64,000 nt of DNA, from NCBI GenBank assembly GCA_027943335.1, contig BSBK01007023.1, forward strand, positions 372,001 through 436,000, given 5' to 3'. The notes below the pieces were generated by a model. The model ran no database searches. It had not been told where the DNA came from and saw nothing but the letters and a program-made list of their open reading frames with translations. This document shows, piece after piece, positions 1 to 11,973 of this stretch. Positions within the stretch are counted from its first letter, which is position 1. Every line of letters begins with the position of its first letter. The DNA is from Chamaecyparis obtusa (Eukaryota > Streptophyta > Pinopsida > Cupressales > Cupressaceae). The position numbers were made by a program, and so were the translations under genes.

Positions 1-1700
1 ATTGTAACAACAACTACAACAAAATCTTCCAAACAATGATGCAACATCTGTATACATTATTGACACTTCCCTTCAATCCACGATGACTGTTATGCAAAAC
101 TCTCAGTTTCTATAAATAAATAAATCTGACTTAAACATTAATTGATGTTTAGTGAACAATCAAAGCACTACCATTTATATTTTCTTCAAACTAATTGATG
201 ATATGCTTCATGAGAAGTTTTATAGCCTTATCAACAAATCTATTGGAGGACATTCTACAATAACATTGCATTCAATGTAGCGACATGCATTTGAAGGACT
301 CCATTAAATGATTCAACTTCATTGTCTATGATTCAACATTAGACATTCATGGTGATAAGCATTCCATGAGATGATACAATTTTGTGGAATTTTGGTCAAA
401 TAATTTGCATTTTCTATACTTTCCCATTACGCGTGGGTATCACCCAACAATTCCAACTACCAATTCTAACAAATATTCTCAGTGACATACTTTGATGAAT
501 TTCCATAAATATTTATAAATCTCCACATTTTGACAAGTAGTGAGTATATTGGCAAAGAATTATGGAACTTGACTTTAAATTAATCTTTATTTCAGAAAAT
601 GGATTCTTGATCATCGATATTCAGTAAGGAACAAAACTGATTTTGATAAACTTCAAAACTCTTTGCATAACAAATGAGATTTTATAGAACATGATGGGAG
701 CCAAAATGTGTGGTGTAAAAGTGACCACTTCTGTGAATCCTTGCATTCAAGGATACTCAATAATGAGCTCTTGAATATTGATTCACAACTCTCTATCTGT
801 GGAGTGCATGAATTGTTATGAGGCCCTTAGATTGACTGAGTTGAACCCATGCAAGTACACCACAGAATGAAAGATTCAAGGATGAGAAGCAAGAATGCTA
901 ATCTCCATTGAATCATCAAGTTCTTGCATGCACATGAAATTAATCTATATGATTTCAATGCAAGAAAATAAACTACTTTATTGAAATGAAGATTAAGCTA
1001 AAACAATGAAATAAATTAAACTAAAATGCTATGAGTATTAAACTATATGTAAATATGCAAGCTAAATACTATGTGATCTCCAAAGCTCCAATGTCACCAA
1101 GAAAACCTTCAGCATAACAATAGCATGAAAATTCTAGATTTTTAATTGAGAAGGAGAGGGCTCCTTATATAAGAAACTGATGAAAAGAATGCATCTCCAA
1201 GAGCAATGTGGGATTAATGCAAACGGAGGAAAGAAATCTCATTTTTAGAAAGTGTGGAGAGAAAAGGAAATCTCTTTATTTTATTTATTTTTATTTCACT
1301 CATTTCCTTTTTTCATCACAAAAGATCTTTTGAGAGGATTTTATTTATTTTAAAAGAATAATTCTCTTTTAATTAAATAAAATAAGGCTATTTAATTAAA
1401 AGATGAATATTAATTAAATAAAATAAAATCATTTAATTAAAAAGGGTTTTAATTAAATAAATTTATTTTACTTAAGAGATATTACTTTCAATTAAATAAA
1501 GTTATTTTATTTATTTAAAAGAGATTATTTCTTTTAATTAAATAAAATTATTGATGACATGATTAAACCTTAGGAGATTATTGAAATGATTGAAATAGTG
1601 ATGATTTGATCAAGGAAATTGATTTGAATATATTGTAAAGCATTGATTCAGGAAATTGATATTTGACAAATTGAATAAATGGGGCCCAAAGTCTAGGCGA
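1..1700. other. gene-free AT-rich flank
   Basis: I see no supported coding region. The stretch is AT-rich, and its short open frames have no recognisable motif. A TATA-like sequence (ccttatataag) lies near 1163. It is followed by a low-complexity A/T tract and then directly by a truncated Copia gag. It may be old degenerate repeat DNA, but no LTR boundary, primer site or target duplication could be found. Confidence 0.6.
1258..1547. repeat. AT-rich low-complexity tract (ttaattaaataaa words)
   Basis: About 290 bases are built from repeated words such as ttaattaaataaa and ttttatttattt, with both strands alternating. No clean tandem unit is visible. The tract precedes the broken 5' end of Copia-1. 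Confidence 0.75.
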
Positions 1701-1710
1701 CCATTTTAGG

Positions 1711-2136
1711 GTGCATAGAACATCTAATTTCAAGAGAGAGACCTTGATTAGAAAATTCTCAGCTTTTGAGATTTCAAGATTGAAGACAGAACCAGAGAGT
1801 GAAACATCCTTCAAAGAAATAGTTCATGGTAAGAAATATGCAAACACTTCTGGTAATTTTGATGATGATGATGAAGAGAAAACACTAGATGATTTAATTG
1901 CTATGATTGCCAAAAGAGAAAAGAAAGGAAAATGAAAATATGAAGGTCAATTACCATTTAAGTGCTTTTCATGTAATAAGATTGGTCACTTTGCATCTAA
2001 GTGTTCTGCTAGAGCTAGAAAGTTCAAAAAGGATTACAAGCCTAAGTATTCTAACGAATGCTATTATGTTGGAGATGGAGTTTCAAATGATGAATCAGAT
2101 GAAGAAGAAATTAGATTCATTACTATTGTAGAGAAA
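1711..2136 (+). pseudogene. Copia-1 gag remnant with CCHC zinc knuckle
   Basis: This is the C-terminal part of a Copia Gag (nucleocapsid). A CX2CX4HX4C zinc knuckle (CFSCNKIGHFASKC) lies at 1963-2004 and would bind the genomic RNA inside the particle. The upstream segment matches the equivalent Copia-2 Gag region (RETL... motif). A TGA at 1933-1935 interrupts it, but the frame is otherwise continuous into the protease. The N-terminal capsid part is missing, so the start is a truncation and not a real start codon. Confidence 0.85.
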
Positions 2137-2451
2137 ATGAATAATAAGACAAATCATAAAGATGATAAAAAGGAACAAGAGCTAGCATTGATTTCACAAA
2201 CTGAGATAAGAACAGACTGGATTATAGATAGTGGTTGTTCACATCACATGATAGGTGATAAAGGAAGGTTTCTTCATCTAGAAAAATGCAATGGTAGTAT
2301 GGTTAGATTAAGAGATAACACTCCTAAACCAATAGTTGGTAGAGGAGCCATCACCTTGGATGGAAATAATAGTACTGATGACATTCTTTATGTTGATGGT
2401 TTGAAACATAACCTTCTTGGTGTTGGATAGTTACTTGGAAAAGGTTATCAG
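2137..2451 (+). pseudogene. Copia-1 protease region
   Basis: A retroviral-type aspartic protease would cut the Gag-Pol polyprotein. The active-site block WIIDSGCSHHM is at about 2218-2250, and the later LKHNLLGVG block is typical of Copia proteases. The frame is the same as gag. It ends at a TAG (2428-2430) where the family normally reads GVGQL, so this looks like a Gln codon turned into a stop. Confidence 0.88.
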
Positions 2452-3450
2452 TTGGAGTTCAAAGATGACAAATACATCATTAAATACAAGGATGGTGTTA
2501 TGATTGTATCAGGATCAAAGACAAGAGGTAATGTTTTCCAACTCAATTTAGAAGCAAGTTGTTTTGTTGCTAAAATTGATGATAGTTGGTTGTGGCATAA
2601 AAGACTATGTCATATCAATTTTGATAACATAGTAAAGATAAGCAATGTAAAGATAGTAAGAGATCTACCTAGCATAGAAAAGATAGTTGATACTATATGA
2701 AAGGAATGTGTGATGGGAAAGCATGTGAGAAATTCATTCAGGACCAAGCAAAACTCAGTAGAGAACAAGTTGGATCTGATTCATACAGACTTATGTGGTC
2801 CAACTCAAACAAGATCATACTATGGTGAAAGGTATTTCATTTTGTTTGTTGATGATTATACTAGGATGATGTGGGTTGCATTCTTAAAAGAAAAGTCAGA
2901 AGCATTTGAGAAGTTCAAAATATTCAAAGCTAAGGTTGGGAATGAATTTGGACTAAAGATAAAATGTTTGAGATCAGATAGATGAAGAGAATTCACCTCT
3001 CACAAATTCTATGAGTATTGTAAAGAACATGGCATAAATAGATAGCTAAGTGCACCTAGAACCCCTTATTAGAATGGAATTGCGAAGAGAAGGAATAGGA
3101 TCATCCTTGATACAATGTGCACCATCATGATTGAAGGAAAAGTTGCACACACCTATTGGAGAGATGCGGTCAATACAGCAGTCTACAAAATCCATAGAAT
3201 TTAGTTAAGGTCTGGCACTAACAAAACACCATATGAGCTATGGTTTAGTAATGTTCCTAGAGTAAAATACTTCAGAATCTTTGGAAGCAAGTGCTACATC
3301 AAGAGGGATGAAGTAGTAGGCAATTTTGATGCAAGAAGTGATGAAAGTATTTTCCTTGGTTACTTTACTAAAAGTAAAGCTTATAGATGTTTCAATTTAA
3401 GATTAAAAAAAATCATTGAAAGTGCTCATGTTAATATTGATGAAAATTTT
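2452..3450 (+). pseudogene. Copia-1 integrase
   Basis: The integrase would insert element DNA and make the 5-bp target duplication. A gag-pre-integrase/zinc segment (LWHKRLCHINFDN ... ECVMGK) is followed by the catalytic core: first Asp in IHTDLCGP, second in LRSDR, and the Glu region in SAPRTP-NG. The first Cys of the usual CxxC is not obvious. Stops occur after DTI, after LRSDR, and at Gln positions in the SAPRTPQQNG-type block. The frame is continuous with the protease. Confidence 0.88.
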
Positions 3451-4590
3451 ATGGTTCAAGAAAGATATCATGATTACTCACCCATGATTGAAGAAGAACC
3501 TAGACCCTCGGCTAGTGAGATAGTTATTGAAGAAATGTTTGGCATTATTGATGTGTTATTCAATGACCTTGAGAAAAGTGAAGAAGAAAATCCTAAGGCT
3601 GATAAGTCAACATCACCTAAAGTTCCAAAGTTTACATCTAAAAATCATTCCAAGATAGATCTCATTGGAGATCAGAGCGGAAAAGTTTTAACAAGATCAC
3701 AAGCAAAGAACTCAGATAGCAATGAAGCAGTATGTTTACTATCTCAGATTGAACCTTTAAGTGTTAAAGATGCATGTAATGATTCAGATTGGCATGATTC
3801 TATGAAAGAAGAACTTGATTAGATTGTTAAGAATGACACTTGGGAACTGGTCCAAAGACCTAGTGATAAGAATGTGATTGAAACAAAGTGGATATTGAGA
3901 AACAAGATGAATGAAGATGGTACAGTAGTAAGAAACAAAGAAAGATTAGTATGTAAGGGATATGAACAAAGAGAAGGCATTGATTATTCAGACACATTTG
4001 CACTTGTGATTAGATTAGAAGCTATTAAGTTTTTTTTATCTTATGCTACAGTCAAAAACTTCAAAGTATATCAGATGGATGTCAAGTCAGCATTCTTAAA
4101 TGGAGATTTGAAAGAAGAAGTATACATTGAGAAACCAGAAGGATTCACCTTATCAGATAGACCTGATATGGTATGCAAATTGAAGACGGCCCTCTATGGA
4201 CTTAAGCAAGCCCCTAGAGCATGGTATGAGAGACTAGATGGATATCTAACAAAGATTGGATTCAAGAAAGGAGCAATAGATTGTAATATATTCATAAGAG
4301 AGACATCTGAAGGTTTACTACTTGTAGCTATATTTGTTGATGACACTATCTTTGGATGTAATGACAAACTCAGTGCTAAATTTGCTAAGGAAATGTAAAA
4401 TGAATTTGAGATGAGTATGATTGGTCCTATCAAATACTTTTTGGGATTGAATGTGCAACAGATAGAGAAAGGTATTTTCATTAATCAGTCTAAGTATGTG
4501 AAAGAAATATTAAATAAATTCCAGATGGATGATTACAAGCCAGTAGGGACACCTATGATAACTGGATGCAAGCTTACAAAATAAGATGAC
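3451..4590 (+). pseudogene. Copia-1 linker and reverse transcriptase (RVT_2 type)
   Basis: An acidic linker (about 3451-3800) is followed by a Copia reverse transcriptase. Diagnostic blocks are KWILRNK, RLVCKGY, the [12 protein letters not shown] motif and [12 protein letters not shown]. The catalytic FVDD is at 4333-4344, where Copia enzymes usually have Y/FVDD. A TAG at 3820-3822 and TAA at 4396-4398 replace Gln-type positions. No frameshift is seen. The enzyme would copy the element RNA in cytoplasmic particles. Confidence 0.9.
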
Positions 4591-5034
4591 TCACCAGCAA
4601 TAGATATAACATTGTACAAGTCTATGATTGGAAAAATTATTTATCTTACTCAGACTAGGCTTGATATTTCAAATGCAGTTAGCATAGTTGGAAGATTTGC
4701 AGCATAACCTAAACAAAGTCACCTCATGGTAGTAAAAAGGACATTCAAATACCTTCAAGGCACTGTAGATTATGGTCTATGGTATCCTAATTCAAAAAAT
4801 GTTGATCTTCATGTGTACACTAATGTAGATTGGGCAGGATGTGTTGATGATAGAAAGAGTACATCAGGTGGAGTAGTATTTCTTGCTGATAGACTTGTCA
4901 CTTGGACAAGGAAGAAACATAATTGTATTTCTTAGTCAACAATAGAAGTGGAGTATGTTGCAGTAGCCTTGAATTATTCACCAATTGTTTGGATCAAGTA
5001 GATGATAAAGGATTTTGGAATTCAGATTGATTAT
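4591..5034 (+). pseudogene. Copia-1 RNase H, N-terminal part (split by G1)
   Basis: The frame continues from the reverse transcriptase into the RNase H, which removes the RNA strand. Motifs include VKRTFKYLQGT, YTNVDWAGC and DDRKSTSGG. TAG codons follow CIS (4933) and IK. The frame is cut at codon ...QIDY by the G1 chromovirus. The next codons (PIVIYYDN) are found after the insertion at 11361, so the two halves join in phase. Confidence 0.9.
5030..5034. repeat. target-site duplication of G1 (ATTAT), left copy
   Basis: ATTAT directly precedes the left LTR of G1. The identical ATTAT follows the right LTR at 11356-11360. Removing the element plus one copy restores the Copia-1 RNase H frame, which proves the insertion boundaries. 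Confidence 0.96.
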
Positions 5035-5889
5035 TGATGAAGGGTGCTCCCCTTAATACCACAAACACATAACAGAAACAGAGAAACCACAACAATATGC
5101 AAGAACAGAAAATTGGCTTCTTATTATCTCCACAAATGTGGAATTACAAACTTTTAGAATTACAATATGCAAAGCCACATGGGCATTCCCTTACAATATT
5201 CTGTAGGACAAAGCCTCGAATCAATACCCAGATCTACTACCCAGAACTATTCTGAACTGCCTAAGACAATAATACAGCCTTCCTTATATAGGATATTTTC
5301 CACCGCCTGGGAAAGTTTCAAAATTTTAGCCAATAAGGCCGACCAAACTTAGAATTATTTTATTTTACATTTCATTACATCATAGTCGGCTCAAGATAAC
5401 CTTTGAAACCCGAACATAAATTTTGAAAAAAATTATTTTTCGCCATTTCAGGTGGCCCAACTTCCGAAGACCATAAGTCATCACCCGTTGACCCGCTCGA
5501 CTATTATAACCCCATTTCGGAAATGCCACAAAGTGCTCTACAGGCTTGACCGGCCCAAGCACATGCCACCCAAATTTTCAACCTCATCCGGGGCCTCTAA
5601 AGCCTTCAAAACTGAGTTCAAAGTTTCTGTACCCTACTGCCAATATCGAAAATCTTCAATATCTTCCAATGTACACTTGATCTGGCAATGAAACTTTACT
5701 GGCAGACTTATATGACCAAAATGAACCTCCAAGAAAGAAATCAGATCATTCTGAGCACATATGAAAATTACCAAAAATAGTAACTTTCCATAAATAGCAG
5801 CTCTGCACAAAATAACCCTTATTGAATAAAAACATAAATATTTTTGGATGATGCAAGATTCCTCTTACACCCAGGATGCTCCTGCATCA
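5035..5889 (-). repeat. G1 3' LTR (855 bp)
   Basis: On the plus strand it starts tgatgaagggtgctcc and ends ggatgctcctgcatca. It pairs with the right LTR at 10537-11355. It carries a segment near 5530-5565 that is deleted from the right LTR. Confidence 0.95.
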
Positions 5890-5996
5890 GACACCCGGGG
5901 TAATTTGAGAAGTGACCCTATCACGACTCAAGTGTGCAGAGGAAAACCAAGACGGTTAACCTCCTCCTTTGTTAGCCATGATGAATCTTCAACAGG

Positions 5997-8900
5997 TCAT
6001 CCTTTCCACTTGACCAGATATTCTTCATATGTCCTGTTCCTTGTGCTTCTGCCAACATGACTATCCAGTATATCTTCAATCACCTTAGTGTCTGAACTAG
6101 TTGCTGGAATACTCCACTGTGCTGCTGTGATCTCATCTTCAACACCTCCTTCATGATACACTGTCAGATCTGAAATGTTAAACACTGGTGAAATATTTAG
6201 CTCGGTAGGCAATTCTACCTCATATGCATTTCCTGAATCATGTTTCTTCAATATCTTACATGGTCCAAACTTTTTCATTTTCAGCTTGTTATATGTACCA
6301 ACTGGAAACCGCTCCTTCCGCAAATGAACCATGACTTCATCACCAACCTGAAATTCCTTATACCTCCTTTTCTCATCTGCCTTAGCCTTATACTGTGCGT
6401 TCATCTTGGTAATATGCTTCCTCACCTCCCCATGGATGTTCTTCAAGTGTTTTGCAAAATCCTCAGCTTCAGCACTACTTATTTCTCCTTTATCTATCTT
6501 CCTCAATTCAGATGCATTTTTTGGACTACTTCCATATATAATCTGGAATGGTGATTTACCAGTGCTCCTGTTGACAGAATTATTGTATGCAAATTCGGCC
6601 TGTGGTAAAATCAAATCCCATCCTGTTGGCTTATCTCCAACCAATCATCTCAACAAATTCCCCAAACTCCTATTCACCACCTCTGTCTGTCCATCAGTTT
6701 GTGGATGATGTGATGAACTGAACTTCAAATCTATCTTCAACTTCTTCCACAATGTACGCCAGAAATATCCAACAAACTTAGTGTCCCGATCTGAAACTAT
6801 GGTCTTTGGCAAACCATGAAGTCTCACTACTTCTCTGAAAAACAATTCTGCTACATGAACAGCATCATTAGTCTTCTTGCAGGGAATAAAATGTGCCATC
6901 TTTGAAAATCTATCAACTACCACAAAAATTGAATCGTGTCCCCGCTGTGTCCTCAGTAAGCCAAGAACAAAGTCCATGCTGATATCCTCCCAAGGCTTCT
7001 CTGGTACAGATAATGGCTGATACAACCCTGTATTCTACTTCACTCCTTTTGCCATCTGACATACTCTACAACTCTGTACAAACTTCTTCACATCTTGCTG
7101 CAATTGTGGCCAATAATAATTTTCACTAACCAAAGAAAGGGTTTTGTCACGACCAAAATGTCCAGCCAATCCTCCGCTATGCTTCTCCTTGATGAGATTC
7201 TCCCTCATAGAACTTTGTGGAATGCACAACTGACTCCCTCTGAATAGCATATGATCTTGGATGATAAAATCCAGCCATTTCGTTCTGTCTAGAGTAACAG
7301 GTTATGTACAAGCTTTCCAAGCTTCACCAAAATCAGGATCCTCTGGATACAAATTCCTGAGTTCCTTGAAACCAACCACTTCAATCTGCATTTCTGTCAG
7401 CAATAGTTGCCTTCTGCTAAGAGCATCTGCAACCCTATTAGACTTTCCACTTTTGTGTTTCAAAACAAATGTATAACTCTGCAAAAACTCAACCCATTTC
7501 AAATGCCTCTGATTCAACTTTCCTTGACTATTCAAATATTGCAAAGCTTGATGATCAGTATACAAAACAAACTCCTTAGGAAGCAAATAATGTCTCCACT
7601 TCTTTAACGCCTAAACTATAGCATAAAATTCTTGATCATAAATAGAATATTTCCTCTTGGCATCATTTAACTTCTCACTGAAATAAGCAACAGGTTTACC
7701 TTCTTGGCTCATAACAGCTCCTATTGCAGTACCACTAGCATCACAATCTACTTGAAACACCTTATTAAAATCTGGAAGTGCTAAAACTGGTTGTTCTGTA
7801 ACTTTTTGTTTCAACAATTAAAAACTCTGTTCTGCCCCATTAGTCCACTTAAACTCTTTTCTATCCCCTCTCATTGTTTCAGTCAAGCGTCCACAAATAC
7901 TGCTAAAATTTTTGATAAACTTTCTGTAAAAGCTAGCTAGACCATGAAAAGATCTTACCTCAGTAGCACTCCTTAGAGTAGGCCATTCAAGAATAGCCTG
8001 TACCTTCTCTGGGTCCATTTTCAGACCTTCTGCTGAAACTACAAATCTCAAATACACTAACTCTTTCTTCACAAAACTGCACTTCTTCAAATTAATCAAC
8101 AATTTCTCTTCTCTCAACTTCTCAAATACCATACGAATATGCATCGTATGCTCATCCAATTTCTTACTAAAGATCAAAATATCATCTAGGTAAACAATAA
8201 CAAACTTACCCAAAAATTCTTTCAGAACCTCATTCATGAGCCACATGAAAGTGCTCGGTGCATTGGTTAGCCCAAAAGGCATGACTAACCACTCATACAG
8301 TCCTTCCTTTGTCTTGAAGGTAGTCTTCCATTCATCTCCTTCTCTGATCCGAATCTGATGATATCCACTTTTCAGATCTATCTTTGAAAAATACACAGCT
8401 CCACTCAAACAGTCCATAATATCATCCATTCATGGCAATGGAAACCTGTACTTGATTGTGATCTTGTTTATTGCTCTGGAATCTGTACACATCCTCCACT
8501 CTCCATTCTTCCTTGGTGCTAATACCACTGGTACAGCACAGGGACTCAGACTCTCTTGAATCAACCCCTTCTATAATAGTTCATGTACTTGTCTGTTCAA
8601 CTCCTCACTTTCTACAGGTGTCATTCTGTGTGCTGCCTTATTCGGCAAACTCACTCCTGGGATCAAGTCCATCTGATGATTGATCTTCCTGACTGGTGGT
8701 AATCCATCAGGCACGTTATCGGATACAATATCCTGAAACTCATTCAACAAATCTGCAACTTCTACAGGAACATCTTCTACTTCCTCTTTACCAGCTTTTG
8801 GAATTAAAGCAAAACATACATGCTCATGTCTCATACCATCTAGGAAATTTTTTCCATCAACAAAAGTTATCCTTGCATTACCACATACCTTTTCTTCGGT

Positions 8901-10435
8901 CTCCTTCAATGGCTTTAGCTTATGCCGCACATCATCCTTTTTTAGGGAATAGGTATTCGCACGACCATCATGTACAGCACATCTGTCAAACTGCCACGGT
9001 CTACCTAACAACATATGACATGCATCCATAGAGATGATATCACATAGTACCTCATCTTGGTACCCGCCGATCTTGAACTTGACCAGGCACTGTTCACTGA
9101 CCATGACCTTGTGGTCATCCTGCACCCAGGCAATCCGATATGGATGTGGGTGTTTCTGTCTCTTGAGCTTCAACTTTGTCACCATCTCTTCTGACACCAA
9201 ATTGTCAGTGCTTCCACTATCAATAATCACATCACAACATTTACCTTCGCACTTGCACCTGGTGCGAAACAGGCTCCTTCTTTGCTCAGGTTCATTCTCA
9301 CCACTCAACAGGACTCTTCTGTTAATCAACATTTCTCCTCTTTCAGCATCTTCAAAATTTGATGATCTGGCATCTTCATCTATATGTGCAACTCTGGCCT
9401 GGCCTTCATTTCTCCTGTCTGTTCTACCTTGGTGCTGAGGACATTCAAATGCCCTATGACCTTCTTCTCCACAGTGAAAACATGTTCCACGGAAGCCACC
9501 TCTTCCAGATCCTTGTCCTCTTCCTCTCCCTCTTTGATCTCTATTATTCTAATCCTGGAAGCGATTGAAATTATTTCCTCGTTGATTCTGACTGCTACTG
9601 GCCTCATCCTTCTTTTTCAGATCTTCATTTCGGCCACCATATGACCGTCCACCAGATCGTCCACCGTGACCTCTTCCATTTTGTCTGCTCTCAAACTTCT
9701 TGTTCAGCTTTTCCTCTACTTTTAGGGCAAACTAGTATGCCTCTTCAATACTATTCATTCGAACCAGATTTAGCTCCTCCTGAATGCTTGGCCTTAACCC
9801 ATTAAGGTATTGGGAAACTTTCTCTTTATCAGCTTCTGCATGGCCTGTTCTGATGAGAAGTCAATAGAACTCCTCTGTATACTCCTGAACAGATCTTCCT
9901 GCTTGCTTCAAACTTTGCATTTTCTTCAGTAGGTCAAGCTCATAATCAATAGGAATGAACTGTCACTTCAATTTATCCACCATCCGATCCCATCTCGTGA
10001 TTTTCTCCTTCCCCTTCTATTTCGCTCCAACTGAATCTCTTGCCACCATATCTTCGCATGACTTTTTAGTCTGGCCTTCGCAAATTTGACCCTATCAGGA
10101 TCCTCAACATCTTCATACTCAAAATATTCTTCACATTCATTGATCTAGTAGATCAATTCCTCTGGGTTAAGATTTCCAGAAAATGTAGGAACCTCAATCT
10201 TAGGTCTTTTCCTAATCTTGGAAATCGCCCGAAAAAGTCTTTCTTCCTCCTGGTTCACAATTTCAATTTCTCCTTCTTGATATTCTTCTTCGGCTTCATC
10301 CTCGCTTTCATCTCTGACATTAAGATTCATTCCTCTGTGAATCTCTTCTTGCAATGGTCGCACTTGTCTCTGCAGCTCTCTAACCTCAGGTGTTACAACA
10401 CCAGCTCTTCCGCCACGTTCCCTTCATCGAGGCAT
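5997..10435 (-). pseudogene. G1 gag-pol of chromovirus type
   Basis: The start ATG is at 10435-10433 (MPR then TGA at codon 4). Gag holds a capsid-type region and one zinc knuckle (CFHCGEEGHRAFEC, 9441-9482). The protease has VIIDSGSTDN (near 9220). The reverse transcriptase has YLDD. RNase H (YTDHQALQYLN), integrase zinc and core segments, and the chromodomain start (EEYLVKWKG) follow, ending in TGA at 5997-5999. A one-base deletion near 10016 shifts the gag frame. Stops include TAG at 8571-8573, 7611-7613 and 7035-7037 and TGA near 8430. The frame is single for gag and pol, as usual in chromoviruses. Confidence 0.92.
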
Positions 10436-10522
10436 TTTCACGATGCGCGCTGAAACCCTAGCCACAGTCTTGGTGCAAACTGCCTCACAGTCGGTGATCT
10501 CTTTACACACTCAAGAAAACCT

Positions 10523-10534
10523 ACTCTGATACCA
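10523..10534 (-). other. G1 primer-binding site, tRNA-Met type
   Basis: On the minus strand, two bases after the 5' LTR end, TGGTATCAGAG is found. It complements the 3' end of plant initiator tRNA-Met. The next base is T where G2 has C. Confidence 0.9.
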
Positions 10535-10536
10535 CT

Positions 10537-11355
10537 TGATGAAGGGTGCTCCCCTTAATACCACAAACACATAACAGAAACAGAGAAACCACAACAATAT
10601 GCAAGAACAGAAAATTGGCTTCTTATTATCTCCACAAATGTGGAATTACAAACTTTTAGAATTACAATATGCAAAGCCACATGGGCATTCCCTTACAATA
10701 TTTTGTAGGACAAAGCCTCGAATCAATACCCAGATCTACTACCCAGAACTATTCTGAACTGCCTAAGACAATAATACAGCCTTCCTTATATAGGCAATTT
10801 TCCAGCGCCTGGGAAAGTTCTAGAATTTTAGCCAATAAGGCTGACCAAACTTAGAATTATTTTATTTTACATTTCATTACATCATAGTCGGCTCAAGATA
10901 ACCTTTGAAACTCGAACAAAAATTTTGAAGAAAATTATTTTTCGCCATTTCAGGTGGCCCAACTTTCGAAGACCATAAGTCATCACCCGTTGACCCGCTC
11001 GGCTATTATAACCCCATTTCGGAAATGCCCATCACCCAAATTTTCAACCTCATCTGGGGCCTCTAAAGCTTTCAAAACTGAGTTCAAAGTTTCTGTACCC
11101 TGCTGCCAATACCGAAAATCTTCAATATCTTCCAATGTACACTTGATCTAGCAATGAAACTTTATTGGCAGACTTATATGACCAAAATGAACCTCCAAGA
11201 AAGAAATCAGATCATTCTGAGCACATACGAAAATTACCAAAAATAGTAACTTTCCATAAATAGCAGCTCTGCACAAAATAACCCTTATTGAATAAAAACA
11301 TAAATATTTTTGGGTGATGCAAGATTGCTCTTACACCCAGGATGCTCCTGCATCA
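10537..11355 (-). repeat. G1 5' LTR (819 bp)
   Basis: It matches the left LTR end to end except for a 36-base deletion near 11029. Short GCC words flank the deletion. The outer end is followed directly by the ATTAT target duplication. Confidence 0.95.
10785..10793 (-). promoter_or_regulatory. TATA box of the chromovirus LTR
   Basis: The minus strand reads CTATATAAG within gcctatataaggaaggc. The same word occurs at the matching place in every LTR of this family here, for example near 25384 and 63426. It is a likely core promoter, inferred from sequence only. Confidence 0.6.
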
Positions 11356-11360
11356 ATTAT

Positions 11361-11612
11361 CCTATTGTTATTTACTATGATAACACTAGAATTATCAATA
11401 TGTCAAAGAACCGTGTGATGCATGCAAAGACAAAGCACATTGAGATCAAGTATCACTTCCTAAGAGAGAAAGTGGTAGAGAAAGAAGTCAAGTTGGACTA
11501 TGTAAGTACTAAAGATTAGTTGGAAGATATATTCACAAAGCCCTTACCTAAGGATACTTTTGATTATCTTAGGGAGAAGCTAGGAGTAATTCCCTTCACT
11601 GATTCTACTTAG
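11361..11612 (+). pseudogene. Copia-1 RNase H, C-terminal part
   Basis: The frame resumes in phase with 5034: PIVIYYDNTR, then NMSKNRVMHAKTKHIEIKYH and the Copia Pol end block (DIFTKPLPKDTFDYLR). A TAG interrupts TKD-LED (11517-11519), a Gln position in relatives. The Pol frame ends at TAG 11610-11612. Copia-3 carries the same block on the other strand. Confidence 0.9.
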
Positions 11613-11628
11613 AAGAAAGAAGGAAAGG

Positions 11629-11650
11629 CATCAGTCCTCAGGGACTGATG
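11629..11650 (+). other. perfect 9-bp hairpin in Copia-1 3' leader
   Basis: CATCAGTCC, a 4-base loop TCAG and GGACTGATG form a perfect stem-loop 17 bases after the Pol stop. The matching place in Copia-3 (near 32988-33010, other strand) keeps one arm and has lost part of the other. Confidence 0.7.
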
Positions 11651-11721
11651 GAAGGTTGACTACTCTACCTCATAAGTAGTACCAATGCTTAAAATGAATT
11701 GCACCCTTTCCCATTGATTTC

Positions 11722-11973
11722 AAAGGGGGAGTAATATACAGAGTCATGAAAAATAGAAGTAAAAGGAGTAATATACTAAGGGGGAGCAGTATTCAGTTAT
11801 GACAGTAGTTCAGTTGAGGAAATGGAGAATATTGGAAAATATTGTAGTAGATGGAGGATTCATCTTTGGGGGAGTTTTGATAAGGAAATGGGGAATGTTA
11901 TAAAAGAAATGTTCATTTGAGTTGGTGGTGGTTTTTCATTCCACATGTCTACATCAATGCCAAAGGGAGAGAT
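11722..11973 (+). other. Copia-1 multiple polypurine tracts
   Basis: Purine tracts occur at 11722-11731 (aaagggggag), 11778-11786, 11865-11874 and directly before the LTR at 11963-11973 (aaagggagaga). The last one sits where plus-strand priming is expected. Repeated polypurine tracts before the 3' LTR are a known Sirevirus trait. Confidence 0.8.

Larger units (their letters stand above)
5035..11355 (-). mobile_element. G1: complete Ty3/Gypsy chromovirus inserted in Copia-1
   Basis: The element is 6.3 kb and oriented on the minus strand. Two LTRs (TGATGCAGG...CTTCATCA on the minus strand) flank a gag-pol frame and a tRNA-Met-type primer site. Pol order is protease, reverse transcriptase, RNase H, integrase and a C-terminal chromodomain, which defines chromoviruses. 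Reverse transcriptase words such as [20 protein letters not shown] suggest a Galadriel- or CRM-like lineage; this is my recollection and was not searched. Many in-frame stops and one frameshift make it defective. Confidence 0.95.

Noticed and set aside
1578..1814. Minus-strand 78-codon frame before Copia-1
   Set aside because: No motif is seen, and it overlaps the Copia-1 gag on the opposite strand.
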